In this document: positions 24,414 to 31,627 of the stretch, piece by piece
How the letters are laid out: every line of letters begins with the position of its first letter
Numbering within the stretch: the first letter of the stretch is position 1
Assembly (NCBI GenBank): GCA_017646625.1
Contig: JAGCMF010000007.1
Coordinates: forward strand, 1 to 38,005
From: Alistipes sp.
GTDB lineage: Bacteria > Bacteroidota > Bacteroidia > Bacteroidales > Rikenellaceae
DNA: 38,005 nucleotides
Direction: 5' to 3'
Position numbers and translations under genes: made by a program
The notes under the pieces: model-generated
Databases searched by the model: none
Seen by the model: only the letters and a program-made list of their open reading frames with translations
What the model was told of the DNA's origin: nothing

Positions 24414-24421
24414 TATCTTTG
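24414..24421 (+). promoter_or_regulatory. Candidate -7 box of the TPR-like gene
   Basis: TATCTTTG matches the Bacteroidota -7 consensus and lies about 53 bases before the ATG at 24475. No TTG is found at the expected distance. Confidence 0.5.
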
Positions 24422-24474
24422 TAGGTTGAAGTGTAGATATGACAAATATTTAATTAAAATACAAAAAAAAGATT

Positions 24475-25116
24475 ATGGCAAACAAAGTACAGAATCCCGA
24501 AACTGACATTATGGTGGAAACAAAGGGTAAGCTCGAGTTGTTCTTCGACAAGTACGGCAACATGCTCCTTAAAGGTCTCACTATTGTAGCTGTCATCGCT
24601 GTGGCAGCATTCATCTGGGTAAGCATCTCATCGAACAACAAGCAGAAGAGTGAGAACGCTGCACAGGCAGCCCTCACAGTGGCTCTGACAACAGAGGCTG
24701 ACGCTGCTACTTATGCTGCTATTGTTGCAGAGTATGAGGGTACAAAGGCTGCTAATACAGCTGCTTACCTTGCAGGCGCAGAGTACCTCAAGGCTGGTGA
24801 CATCGAGAATGCAAAGGCATACCTCGCACAGTATGTTGACGCCGAGGGTGCTGCAGCAGAGATTATCAACGCCCTTGTCTACACATTGCGTGGCGATGTT
24901 GCTGTTGAGGAGAACGACCTCCAGACAGCTGTGGAGCTCTTCGGCAAGGCTATGGTAGCGGGCAACAGCCTCTACACTTATGAGACTGCTGCAACGAAGC
25001 TTGCTCTCGTATACCTCGCTATGGGTGATGCCGAGAAGGCACAGCAGACATACAAGGATATGGTTGCTAAATACCCAGAGCTTCAGTCAAAGTACTCAAA
25101 GTTCATCGCAGAGTAA
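24475..25116 (+). CDS. Membrane-anchored TPR-like protein (YfgM-like layout)
   Basis: The 213-residue product has a short cytoplasmic N-terminus with ETKGKLELFFDKYGNMLLKG, one membrane span at about 36-53 (IVAVIAVAAFIWVSI), then alanine-rich helical repeats including GDIENAKAYLAQYVD and MGDAEKAQQTYKDMVAKYP, which read as tetratricopeptide repeats. This layout is that of YfgM-type proteins associated with the secretion machinery in other bacteria. In Bacteroidales genomes I recall a gene of this kind between recF and ribH, and here too it lies between recF and a ribH-like gene, although an island separates it from recF. Confidence 0.82.
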   Translation: MANKVQNPETDIMVETKGKLELFFDKYGNMLLKGLTIVAVIAVAAFIWVSISSNNKQKSENAAQAALTVALTTEADAATYAAIVAEYEGTKAANTAAYLAGAEYLKAGDIENAKAYLAQYVDAEGAAAEIINALVYTLRGDVAVEENDLQTAVELFGKAMVAGNSLYTYETAATKLALVYLAMGDAEKAQQTYKDMVAKYPELQSKYSKFIAE

Positions 25117-25138
25117 TACGTAGCGTTAGAACGTAGGT

Positions 25139-25555
25139 ATGATTGCAGAGGGTAATGCATCAAACATGAGGTTCGGTGTCATCGTGGCACGCGAGTTCGA
25201 GGAGCACAGCGAGATACATCTTCCGATGCTCGTTGATAACCTCACGCGCATGGGCTGTCAAGGCGATAACATACTGATAAAGTATGTGCCCACCATGCAC
25301 GACATACTCGTCACCACACAGTTCATGGCACAGTACACCGATGTAGATGGTGTCATCATCCTCGCACCCAAGGATATAGTCATGGGTAGTGGCTACCTGA
25401 TGCAGAGCATCGCCCTTGTGCAGGTGCAGAATGGCATGGTCGTGGAGATTGGTGGTGCCGAGTGTGCTGCAGACATAGTCTACATGATTGAGATGCAGAA
25501 CGACATGGAGTTGTCGGCACCAGCAGAGAAGATGCCACCATTTATGCTGTCGTAA
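25139..25555 (+). CDS. Divergent lumazine-synthase-like protein lacking the catalytic motif
   Basis: The 138-residue product follows the TPR-like gene by 22 bases, the place of ribH in related genomes as I recall them. It can be aligned to 6,7-dimethyl-8-ribityllumazine synthase: MRFGVIVAREFEEH for the family's FGIVVSRFN start, NLTRMGCQGDNILIKYVPTMHDI for the helix and VPGAFEIP segment, and VDGVIILAPKDIVMGSGYL for YDAVIALGVVIRGETxHFDY. The catalytic His of the HFDY motif, the RGxT phosphate loop and the later Arg are absent, and the protein is about 15-20 residues short. It may be a pseudoenzyme or a protein with a new role. An unrelated origin is possible. Confidence 0.55.
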   Translation: MIAEGNASNMRFGVIVAREFEEHSEIHLPMLVDNLTRMGCQGDNILIKYVPTMHDILVTTQFMAQYTDVDGVIILAPKDIVMGSGYLMQSIALVQVQNGMVVEIGGAECAADIVYMIEMQNDMELSAPAEKMPPFMLS

Positions 25556-25582
25556 CTACCGTTATACAACTTCTAAACGCAA

Positions 25583-25624
25583 ATGGAGTGTCCATAAATT
25601 TGTTGGACACTCCATCTCTTTTTA
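25583..25624 (+). terminator. Terminator after the lumazine-synthase-like gene
   Basis: ATGGAGTGTCC (25583-25593) pairs perfectly with GGACACTCCAT (25605-25615), followed by CTCTTTTTATT. It separates this unit from the hydrolase operon. Confidence 0.9.
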
Positions 25625-25670
25625 TTGTAACTTTTCCGAGTATTAACGTCGTGTGTAACGAAATTTTTAC

Positions 25671-25678
25671 TACCTTTG
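25671..25678 (+). promoter_or_regulatory. -7 box of the hydrolase-mur-ddl operon
   Basis: TACCTTTG lies only five bases before the ATG at 25684. It fixes the start of the hydrolase, because any upstream in-frame start would fall before transcription begins and within the terminator. A TTG at standard spacing is not seen. Confidence 0.6.
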
Positions 25679-25683
25679 CAAGT

Positions 25684-26448
25684 ATGGATGCACGTTACGT
25701 ATATGACTCTGTAGAGCTTGCCTATACCGTTGAGGGTGAGGGTGATGTGGTTATGTTGCTACATGGCTGGGGCTGTGATGCCTCTGTGTGGCGCACTACA
25801 GTGGAGCTGCTGCGCAACAACTTTCGTGTTGTGGCGGTAGACTTTGCGGGCTTCGGTCGTAGTGCCGAGCCACGTGAGGTGTGGGGCGTAGAGGAGTACA
25901 CTCGTTCTATCGAGGCCCTCGTTGCCGAGCTCGGCATTGTCCGCCCAACGCTTATAGGTCACTCGTTTGGTGGTCGTGTGGCTACCCTGTATGCCTCACG
26001 CAATGATGTGAAGGCTGTGGTGCTCGCAGATGCTGCGGGCATAAAGCCACGCCGCACCTTCGCCTACTACCGCAAGGTATACACCTACAAGTTGATGAAG
26101 CACCTCTTGCCGCTGCTCATAGGTGGCCATAAGGCGCAGATGCTCCTCGACCAACGACGTGCACGTGCCGCCTCGGCGGACTATAACAGGGCAACGCCAA
26201 AGATGCGCGCCATACTCTCGAAGTGTGTGAATGAGGATTTGTGTCATGTGATGCCACGTGTGACAGCCCCCGTGCTCCTCTTCTGGGGCGATAAGGATAC
26301 TGCGACGCCCATCGCCGATGCCCATAAGATGCAGCGCCTGATGCCAAATGCGGGTCTTGTTGTTGCCGAGGGTAGGGGACACTTCGCCATGCTCGAGGCT
26401 GCGGAGTTGTGGCAGGGAGCACTCATGTCATTCTTAAATATCAAGTAG
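25684..26448 (+). CDS. Alpha/beta hydrolase
   Basis: The 254-residue product is a standard alpha/beta hydrolase with the oxyanion segment LLHGWGCD at 25-32, the nucleophile elbow GHSFGG (Ser94), the acid in WGDKDTATP (Asp203 or Asp205), and the catalytic His233 in GRGHFAML. A lid of about 60 residues lies between (RRTFAYYRKVYTYKLMKHLLP). No signal peptide is present, so it is cytoplasmic. The substrate is not known. It starts the operon with the Mur ligase-like gene, two bases downstream, so a link to the cell envelope is possible. Confidence 0.9.
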   Translation: MDARYVYDSVELAYTVEGEGDVVMLLHGWGCDASVWRTTVELLRNNFRVVAVDFAGFGRSAEPREVWGVEEYTRSIEALVAELGIVRPTLIGHSFGGRVATLYASRNDVKAVVLADAAGIKPRRTFAYYRKVYTYKLMKHLLPLLIGGHKAQMLLDQRRARAASADYNRATPKMRAILSKCVNEDLCHVMPRVTAPVLLFWGDKDTATPIADAHKMQRLMPNAGLVVAEGRGHFAMLEAAELWQGALMSFLNIK

Positions 26449-26450
26449 CG

Positions 26451-28010
26451 ATGAGCATAACACTACATATACTCACAGCGGTGTGGCTACTATTCCTATG
26501 TGCCACCATGCGCTACTCGGTGCAGATGTTCCAGCAGAACTCATACCGTGTTGCGCGCTACAACCGTTGGCTTATCTCGACCCACGAGTGGCTCTCGAGG
26601 GCTAACATCCTATCGGTGCTCGGTGCTGTGCTCCTCACGCTTACCGATAATATCGTCGTCGTAGCACTCCTCGGTATATGGATGCTCGTAATAGCCATTG
26701 CCGAGTTCTCGATAAAGTATAAGATTGCCATCGTCTACACCATGCGTGTCAAGCGCCTTATGGCAACACGCCTGTTGCTCACGGCGGCCGTAATAACTCT
26801 TGTGCACATCTATGCTGTGGAGTACACCTTCGCTGCGATGTTCCTGCTATCGTTGGACTACTGGACCATCGTGGCTAACCTAATAAACAAACCTCTTGAG
26901 GCGGCCATCTCGCGTTGGTATTACAACGATGCAAAGCGTATGTTGCGCGCTATGCCCAACCTTAAGATTATCGGCATCACGGGTAGCTTTGGTAAGACAT
27001 CCACAAAGCACTTCCTCTACCGTCTGCTCTCGGAACGCTATAATGTCCTTATGACGCCCGGTAACTTCAACACTACGCTTGGTGTTGTGCGCACCGTGCG
27101 TGAGCACCTAAAGCCTCACCACGAGGTCTTCATCGTAGAGATGGGTGCCAAGCAGCGTGGCGACATTAAGGAGATATGCGACCTCGTATGCCCAACTGTG
27201 GGTATTGTAACCTCCGTGGGTGAGATGCACCTCGAGACCTTCGGCTCGGTGGAGAATGTGGCACGCACAAAGTTCGAGCTTATAGATGTCCTGCCTGTGG
27301 GAGGTCTCGGTGTTGTTAACATCGACTCGGAGGCGGCACGCAAGCATGTTGCGGAGGGCAGATACAACGTCACAACATATGGTGTTGAGTGCGAGGATGC
27401 CGACTATCATGCCACTAACATTCTCTACACTGCTGCCGACACGCGCTTCGACGTGGTGTCGCAGAGGGGTAGCGACGAGGGGTATGCCACACACCTTCTT
27501 GGCCGTGGTAACATCCTTAACATCACCGCTGCGCTGGCTGTGGCCGAGCATCTCGGCGTGGGTGCGGAGCAGCGTCGTCGTGCAGTGCGTCAGATGGAGC
27601 AGGTTGAGCACCGCTTGAGCATGCGTCGTGCGGGTGGCGTGACGATACTCGATGATGCCTATAACTCAAATCCTACGGGTGCGCGTATGGCCCTTGAGGT
27701 GCTTGCGGGCTTCGCCACGGAGGGTTGTCGCTATGTTGTAACTCCAGGATTTGTGGAGATGGGAGCAAGACAGTATGACAACAATAGAGCCTTCGGTGCC
27801 GATATTGCGGCGTCGGGAGCCGATTCAGTATATGTCGTTAACGAGGTTAACCGTGCGGCTATCGTTGCGGGCCTCGAGGATGGAGGTTATGATATGTCGA
27901 GAGTGCACTGCGTGGCGTCGTTCAACGAGGCCATGGGGGGGTTGCAGCCACGCCTCAAGGCGGGAGATGTGGTACTCTACGAGAATGACCTCCCCGACTC
28001 ATTTAAGTAA
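26451..28010 (+). CDS. MurF-like ligase with an N-terminal membrane domain
   Basis: I start at ATG 26451 (519 residues), two bases after the hydrolase stop. Residues 1-145 hold about four or five membrane helices (LHILTAVWLLFLCATM; NIVVVALLGIWMLVIAIAEF; LLLTAAVITLVHI; AAMFLLSLDYWTIVANLI) and replace the soluble N-terminal domain of standard MurF. The rest is a Mur ligase: ATP loop GITGSFGKTST at 175-185, then TPGNFNTTLGV, VEMGAKQRGDI, VGEMHLETFGS with the substrate Lys region, and ILDDAYNSNPTG. Together with ddl next door this suggests ligation of D-Ala-D-Ala to the UDP-MurNAc-tripeptide, but at the membrane. Another amide-bond substrate is possible. Confidence 0.85.
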   Translation: MSITLHILTAVWLLFLCATMRYSVQMFQQNSYRVARYNRWLISTHEWLSRANILSVLGAVLLTLTDNIVVVALLGIWMLVIAIAEFSIKYKIAIVYTMRVKRLMATRLLLTAAVITLVHIYAVEYTFAAMFLLSLDYWTIVANLINKPLEAAISRWYYNDAKRMLRAMPNLKIIGITGSFGKTSTKHFLYRLLSERYNVLMTPGNFNTTLGVVRTVREHLKPHHEVFIVEMGAKQRGDIKEICDLVCPTVGIVTSVGEMHLETFGSVENVARTKFELIDVLPVGGLGVVNIDSEAARKHVAEGRYNVTTYGVECEDADYHATNILYTAADTRFDVVSQRGSDEGYATHLLGRGNILNITAALAVAEHLGVGAEQRRRAVRQMEQVEHRLSMRRAGGVTILDDAYNSNPTGARMALEVLAGFATEGCRYVVTPGFVEMGARQYDNNRAFGADIAASGADSVYVVNEVNRAAIVAGLEDGGYDMSRVHCVASFNEAMGGLQPRLKAGDVVLYENDLPDSFK

Positions 28011-28031
28011 TCAAAAACAAACTATAAGAGG

Positions 28032-29225
28032 ATGAAGATTAATGTAGGTGTAATTTTTGGTGGTCGTTCTGTGGAGAATGAGATATCTGTTATCACCGCA
28101 GCGCAGACCATGGCAGCAATGAACCGGGAGAAGTATAACATTGTGCCCATCTATATCTCAAAGGAGGGTCATTGGTATACGGGTGATAAGTTGCTCTCGA
28201 CAGATAACTACCGCGATATGAAGGCGCTGTTGGCCTTTGTTGAGGAGGTCTACTTCCGCCCTATATATGGCGATAATAGACTCTATAAGGTGCGTAAGCC
28301 ACTCTTCGGTAGCGATGTGACTACAACCATCGATGTTATACTGCCATGTCTGCATGGCACATCGGGTGAGGATGGCTCGTTCCAGGGTCTTATAGAGATG
28401 ACTGGCATCCCTTATGCGTGTCCGAACACCCTTGCGTCAGCAAACGGCATGGATAAGATTACCATGAAGATGATTCTCAAGGAGAGTGGCATCCCTGTTG
28501 TGGAGTATGCCTGGTTCTCGGATAAGGAGTGGCTCTCGGAGCAGGATAGATGCATCGCCGAGGCCGAGGCGCTATGCTATCCCCTCATCGTCAAGCCCGC
28601 AAACCTCGGCTCGAGTGTCGGTATCAAGGCTGTGCACTCACGTCAGGAGCTGTGTGACGCTGTGGATAATGCCATCAAGTATTCGAAGCGTATCATCGTA
28701 GAACGCCTCGTAGAACGCCTCAAGGAGATTAACTGCTCGGTGTTGGGTAACTACTACGACTGTGAGGCCTCGGTATGTGAGGCTCCTGTGCGCAGTGGCG
28801 AGATATTGAGCTATGAGGATAAGTATCTCGGTGGTGGCAAGAATAAGCCATCGGAGGGTATGCACTCTACGGTGCGCGAGATTCCAGCACAGCTGCCCGA
28901 GAATGTTACTGCCTTCATTCGCGAGACCGCATGCAAGACCTTCCGTGTTTTGGCGTGCGATGGCGTGTCGCGCATCGACTTCATGATAGATGAGGCCACA
29001 GGAGGCATATATGTTAATGAGATTAATACCATCCCTGGCTCGCTGTCGTTCTATTTGTGGGAGGCTACGGGTGTCAAGTTCGATGAGCTTGTAGACCGCC
29101 TTATTGCCGTGGCATTCCAGCGTAAGCGCGACTCGGAGTTCAAGACTACAAGCTACTCGGAGAATATCTTTGCCTACCAGGCGAAGCATGGTGCGAAGCT
29201 CGGTGGCAGCAAGGGTGCCAAGTAG
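28032..29225 (+). CDS. ddl: D-alanine--D-alanine ligase
   Basis: Ddl makes the dipeptide that ends the peptidoglycan stem. The 397-residue product has the N-terminal VIFGGRSVENEIS (the usual motif has EHE), the ATP-grasp elements PLIVKPANLGSSVGIKAV and KRIIVERLVE, the metal-binding RIDFMIDEATGGIYVNEINTIPG, and the final LSFYLWEATG. It is longer than the ~305-residue proteobacterial Ddl, with an insert in the N-terminal part, in the manner of the longer Ddl forms. It lies 21 bases after the MurF-like gene, so the two probably act in sequence. Confidence 0.93.
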   Translation: MKINVGVIFGGRSVENEISVITAAQTMAAMNREKYNIVPIYISKEGHWYTGDKLLSTDNYRDMKALLAFVEEVYFRPIYGDNRLYKVRKPLFGSDVTTTIDVILPCLHGTSGEDGSFQGLIEMTGIPYACPNTLASANGMDKITMKMILKESGIPVVEYAWFSDKEWLSEQDRCIAEAEALCYPLIVKPANLGSSVGIKAVHSRQELCDAVDNAIKYSKRIIVERLVERLKEINCSVLGNYYDCEASVCEAPVRSGEILSYEDKYLGGGKNKPSEGMHSTVREIPAQLPENVTAFIRETACKTFRVLACDGVSRIDFMIDEATGGIYVNEINTIPGSLSFYLWEATGVKFDELVDRLIAVAFQRKRDSEFKTTSYSENIFAYQAKHGAKLGGSKGAK

Positions 29226-29248
29226 TGTTAACTTTTAAATTGTGAATT

Positions 29249-30019
29249 ATGACAGCTTTGTATAATAACATAATCTTCGGCCCAGTGCGCTCGCGCCGTT
29301 TGGGCCTGTCGTTGGGTGTCAACCTCCTGCCTGTGGAGTCGAAGTTGTGTAGCTTCGACTGCATATATTGTGAGTGCGGATGGAATGATGAGCATCCAGG
29401 AAAGCGACGCTTCAATGCGCGTGATGATGTGCGTGAGATGCTCGCTGCCACCCTTGAGAAGATGGTTGGCGAGGGTACGCCTCCAGATGTCATCACCTTT
29501 GCGGGTAATGGTGAGCCTACCATGCATCCCGACTTTGAGGCTATCATAGATGATACTATCGCCATGCGCGATAAGTATTGCCCCACGGCCAAGGTATCAG
29601 TGCTCTCTAATGCTACGCAGATACATAGGGAGGATGTGCGCCGTGCGCTTTTGCGTGTCGACAATAACATTCTGAAGCTCGACTCGGCATTTGATGCTAC
29701 CGTGCAGCTTGTGAATAAACCCCAGGGCGCATATAGTGTTGCTCGTACTGTGGAGCTCCTCAAGGCCTTCGAGGGTAACCTCATCATGCAGACGATGTTC
29801 CTCCGTGGCGAGTACATCGGCCAGCGTGTGGATAATACCACCGAGGAGGAGGTTGCGGCATGGCTTAAGCTTGTTGCCGAGATTAAGCCAAAGCAGGTCA
29901 TGGTATATTCGTTGGACCGTGACACGCCCTGCAAGACCCTTGAGAAGGTCGAGAAGGATGAGCTTCGTGGCATCGCCGATAGGGTTGAGACCCTCAGCAT
30001 ACCATGCTCTGTGGCATAG
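29249..30019 (+). CDS. Radical SAM protein
   Basis: The 256-residue product binds a [4Fe-4S] cluster through CSFDCIYC (Cys34, Cys38, Cys41; the CX3CX2C pattern) and has the S-adenosylmethionine-binding GNGEPTMHP segment. The opening GPVRSRRLGLSLGVNLLP is typical of the radical SAM group related to COG0731, whose members are often of unknown substrate. Downstream blocks include LKLDSAFDATVQLVNKPQG. It follows ddl by 23 bases, so it is in the operon, but no chemical link to peptidoglycan is evident. Confidence 0.88.
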   Translation: MTALYNNIIFGPVRSRRLGLSLGVNLLPVESKLCSFDCIYCECGWNDEHPGKRRFNARDDVREMLAATLEKMVGEGTPPDVITFAGNGEPTMHPDFEAIIDDTIAMRDKYCPTAKVSVLSNATQIHREDVRRALLRVDNNILKLDSAFDATVQLVNKPQGAYSVARTVELLKAFEGNLIMQTMFLRGEYIGQRVDNTTEEEVAAWLKLVAEIKPKQVMVYSLDRDTPCKTLEKVEKDELRGIADRVETLSIPCSVA

Positions 30020-30045
30020 TTGAAAACTAATAATTGTATTATAAT

Positions 30046-30408
30046 ATGGAATTTGAAGGTAAAGTAATTGAGATTCTCCCAGCTGTCACTGGTCAGTCGG
30101 CACGTGGCACATGGGAACGTCAGACAGTAGTATTCGAGCAGCCACAGAAGCAGTATGGCAAGGAGATAGCTGTTACATTTATGAACAAGGCGCAGGAGGT
30201 TGCCTCGTTGCGTGTAGGCGAGACATATACCGTATCTTTTGATATCGAGTCACGTAACTATCAGGGTCGTTGGTATACAGATGTTCGTGCATGGCGCGTT
30301 CAGCCTATGCAGTCGCAGCCTCCCGTACAGGATATGCCTCCATTCATGGAGGAGCCACAGCCAGCATATAGCGCTGGTGCGGGTGTCGTAGACGACATGC
30401 CATTCTAA
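30046..30408 (+). CDS. DUF3127 protein with an SSB-like C-terminal tip
   Basis: I start at ATG 30046 (120 residues); the four extra codons upstream have no support. The first ~90 residues form the DUF3127 fold (MEFEGKVIEILPAVTGQSARGTWERQTVVFE to WYTDVRAWRVQ), likely an OB-like barrel. A proline- and glutamine-rich linker follows (MQSQPPVQDMPPFMEEPQ), and the protein ends in VVDDMPF, which copies the acidic-Pro-Phe tip of SSB (compare DGLPF in this window). Binding to DNA or to SSB partners is therefore likely, though inferred. It is the last gene of the operon. Confidence 0.85.
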   Translation: MEFEGKVIEILPAVTGQSARGTWERQTVVFEQPQKQYGKEIAVTFMNKAQEVASLRVGETYTVSFDIESRNYQGRWYTDVRAWRVQPMQSQPPVQDMPPFMEEPQPAYSAGAGVVDDMPF

Positions 30409-30444
30409 TGGCGTGTAGGCCGTAGAGGCGTCTAAAGCATTAAT

Positions 30445-30483
30445 GATTGCTGGGGAAACATTCTCTCCGGCAATCTTTTTTTT
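30445..30483 (+). terminator. Terminator after the DUF3127 gene
   Basis: GATTGCTGG (30445-30453) pairs with CCGGCAATC (30467-30475), one G-U pair, followed by eight T. Confidence 0.88.
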
Positions 30484-30489
30484 AATAAC

Positions 30490-30520
30490 TTGCATGTATA
30501 GTGAAAAAGTTGTAAATTCG
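30490..30520 (+). promoter_or_regulatory. Probable promoter of the acidic lipoprotein gene
   Basis: TTG at 30490-30492, 20 bases, then TAAATTCG at 30513-30520, a one-base departure from TAnnTTTG. The leader is about 35 bases. Confidence 0.5.
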
Positions 30521-30557
30521 ATATAACATAAACAAACAACTATTAAACCCCAAAATT

Positions 30558-31538
30558 ATGAAGAAGTATTTTGCTTACATCGCAGTGGTTGTTGTGGCAC
30601 TGCTGGTGGGCGTGTTCTACGTCTCATGTTCAGACTCTGCCAACAGCATCTCGCAACGCACAATTGTTAATCAGGTTAACGAGAGCTTGGAGAACCAGGC
30701 TGTCAATGTCGTATACCTACCCCTCGAGATAGGTACCTTTGAGTGTGATTATGAGGATTATCGTCTCTGCTTGCGTAAGTTGGAGAATGCCGGCCTTTTG
30801 GACTATGATATAACACGTTATGCGTGGTGGGAGAAGGAGGAGAGAAGCGTGCGTGAGAGCTATAGCGTATGGCGCGAGTCATATTGGTATGGTGGCTACT
30901 ACGACACCGAGTACCGTTGGGTGAATAAGACATTCTATAACTTCGAAGACCACTATGTGGTAACAGCAACTCTCACAAAGAGTGGTCAGAAGATATGTGT
31001 TGATGAACTTCCCAAGCCTATCGAGCAGGTGGATGAGGATTTGGAGCAGCCAGAGATTAATCCAGAGGACTACTCGTGGAACAAGGATGACTTGAGTGAG
31101 TCATGGCCCGAGATACACAACCCATTCATCGAGAGATCAGCAGAGACAGATGAGGATGATGAGGTTGTTATCTGCGAGGAAGAGGCGGACTATGATGATG
31201 GCGAGTATGAGGATGTAGAGGAGGTGGATGATAACATAGATCGCAATGATGAAGAGCAATTTTTGAAGTATCATGCTGTGAATATTGATCAGCAGAGTGT
31301 ATATATCAAGGCGTATGAGCTCGAGGCTGTTAAGGCTCGTAATATTCAGATATATGAGGAGGATGGTATTACACGTGCGCGCGCCGAGGTTATCATCTCT
31401 ACTTGTGACGTTACAGATGCTGGTCGCATCATGTTGGAGTGTGAAGACGACATGCGTTCAGTTATAGAGGTGTCACTCACTTACTATCTTGATAAGGGCT
31501 GGGTGCTCGACGATGCCCTCTTAAGCGACCTACATTAG
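30558..31538 (+). CDS. Lipoprotein of unknown function with an acidic linker
   Basis: The 326-residue product has a lipoprotein signal ending at Cys24 (VGVFYVSCSDS). Residues ~50-155 form a domain rich in Tyr, Trp and Glu (ITRYAWWEKEERSVRESYSV; YWYGGYYDTEYRWVNKTFYN). Residues ~160-240 are strongly acidic (EEADYDDGEYEDVEEVDDN), and the last ~85 residues form another domain with EVIISTCDVTDAGRI. I do not recognise the family. It is a single gene between two terminators, probably an envelope lipoprotein; the acidic stretch could bind cations or basic partners. Confidence 0.82.
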   Translation: MKKYFAYIAVVVVALLVGVFYVSCSDSANSISQRTIVNQVNESLENQAVNVVYLPLEIGTFECDYEDYRLCLRKLENAGLLDYDITRYAWWEKEERSVRESYSVWRESYWYGGYYDTEYRWVNKTFYNFEDHYVVTATLTKSGQKICVDELPKPIEQVDEDLEQPEINPEDYSWNKDDLSESWPEIHNPFIERSAETDEDDEVVICEEEADYDDGEYEDVEEVDDNIDRNDEEQFLKYHAVNIDQQSVYIKAYELEAVKARNIQIYEEDGITRARAEVIISTCDVTDAGRIMLECEDDMRSVIEVSLTYYLDKGWVLDDALLSDLH

Positions 31539-31580
31539 AATTAGCGGGGTATAGCCGAGAACTATACAACGCAAAAACTA

Positions 31581-31608
31581 TTGAGGGTGTCCATTCGGAC
31601 ACCCTCAA
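31581..31608. terminator. Perfect hairpin terminator between convergent genes
   Basis: TTGAGGGTGTCC (31581-31592) and GGACACCCTCAA (31597-31608) pair over 12 bases around ATTC. The minus strand continues with TAGTTTTTG, so the hairpin mainly suits the acyl-CoA synthetase gene and may also stop the lipoprotein transcript. Confidence 0.85.
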
Positions 31609-31627
31609 TCATTTGTGCTTATGCCTA

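Noticed and set aside
25588-25683. Longer N-terminus of the alpha/beta hydrolase from 25588.
   Set aside because: That start lies in the terminator stem and upstream of the promoter box; the conserved fold begins after the ATG at 25684.
26409-26450. Longer N-terminus of the MurF-like protein from 26409.
   Set aside because: It would overlap the hydrolase by 40 bases and adds a polar stretch before the first membrane helix; ATG 26451 gives a two-base gap.
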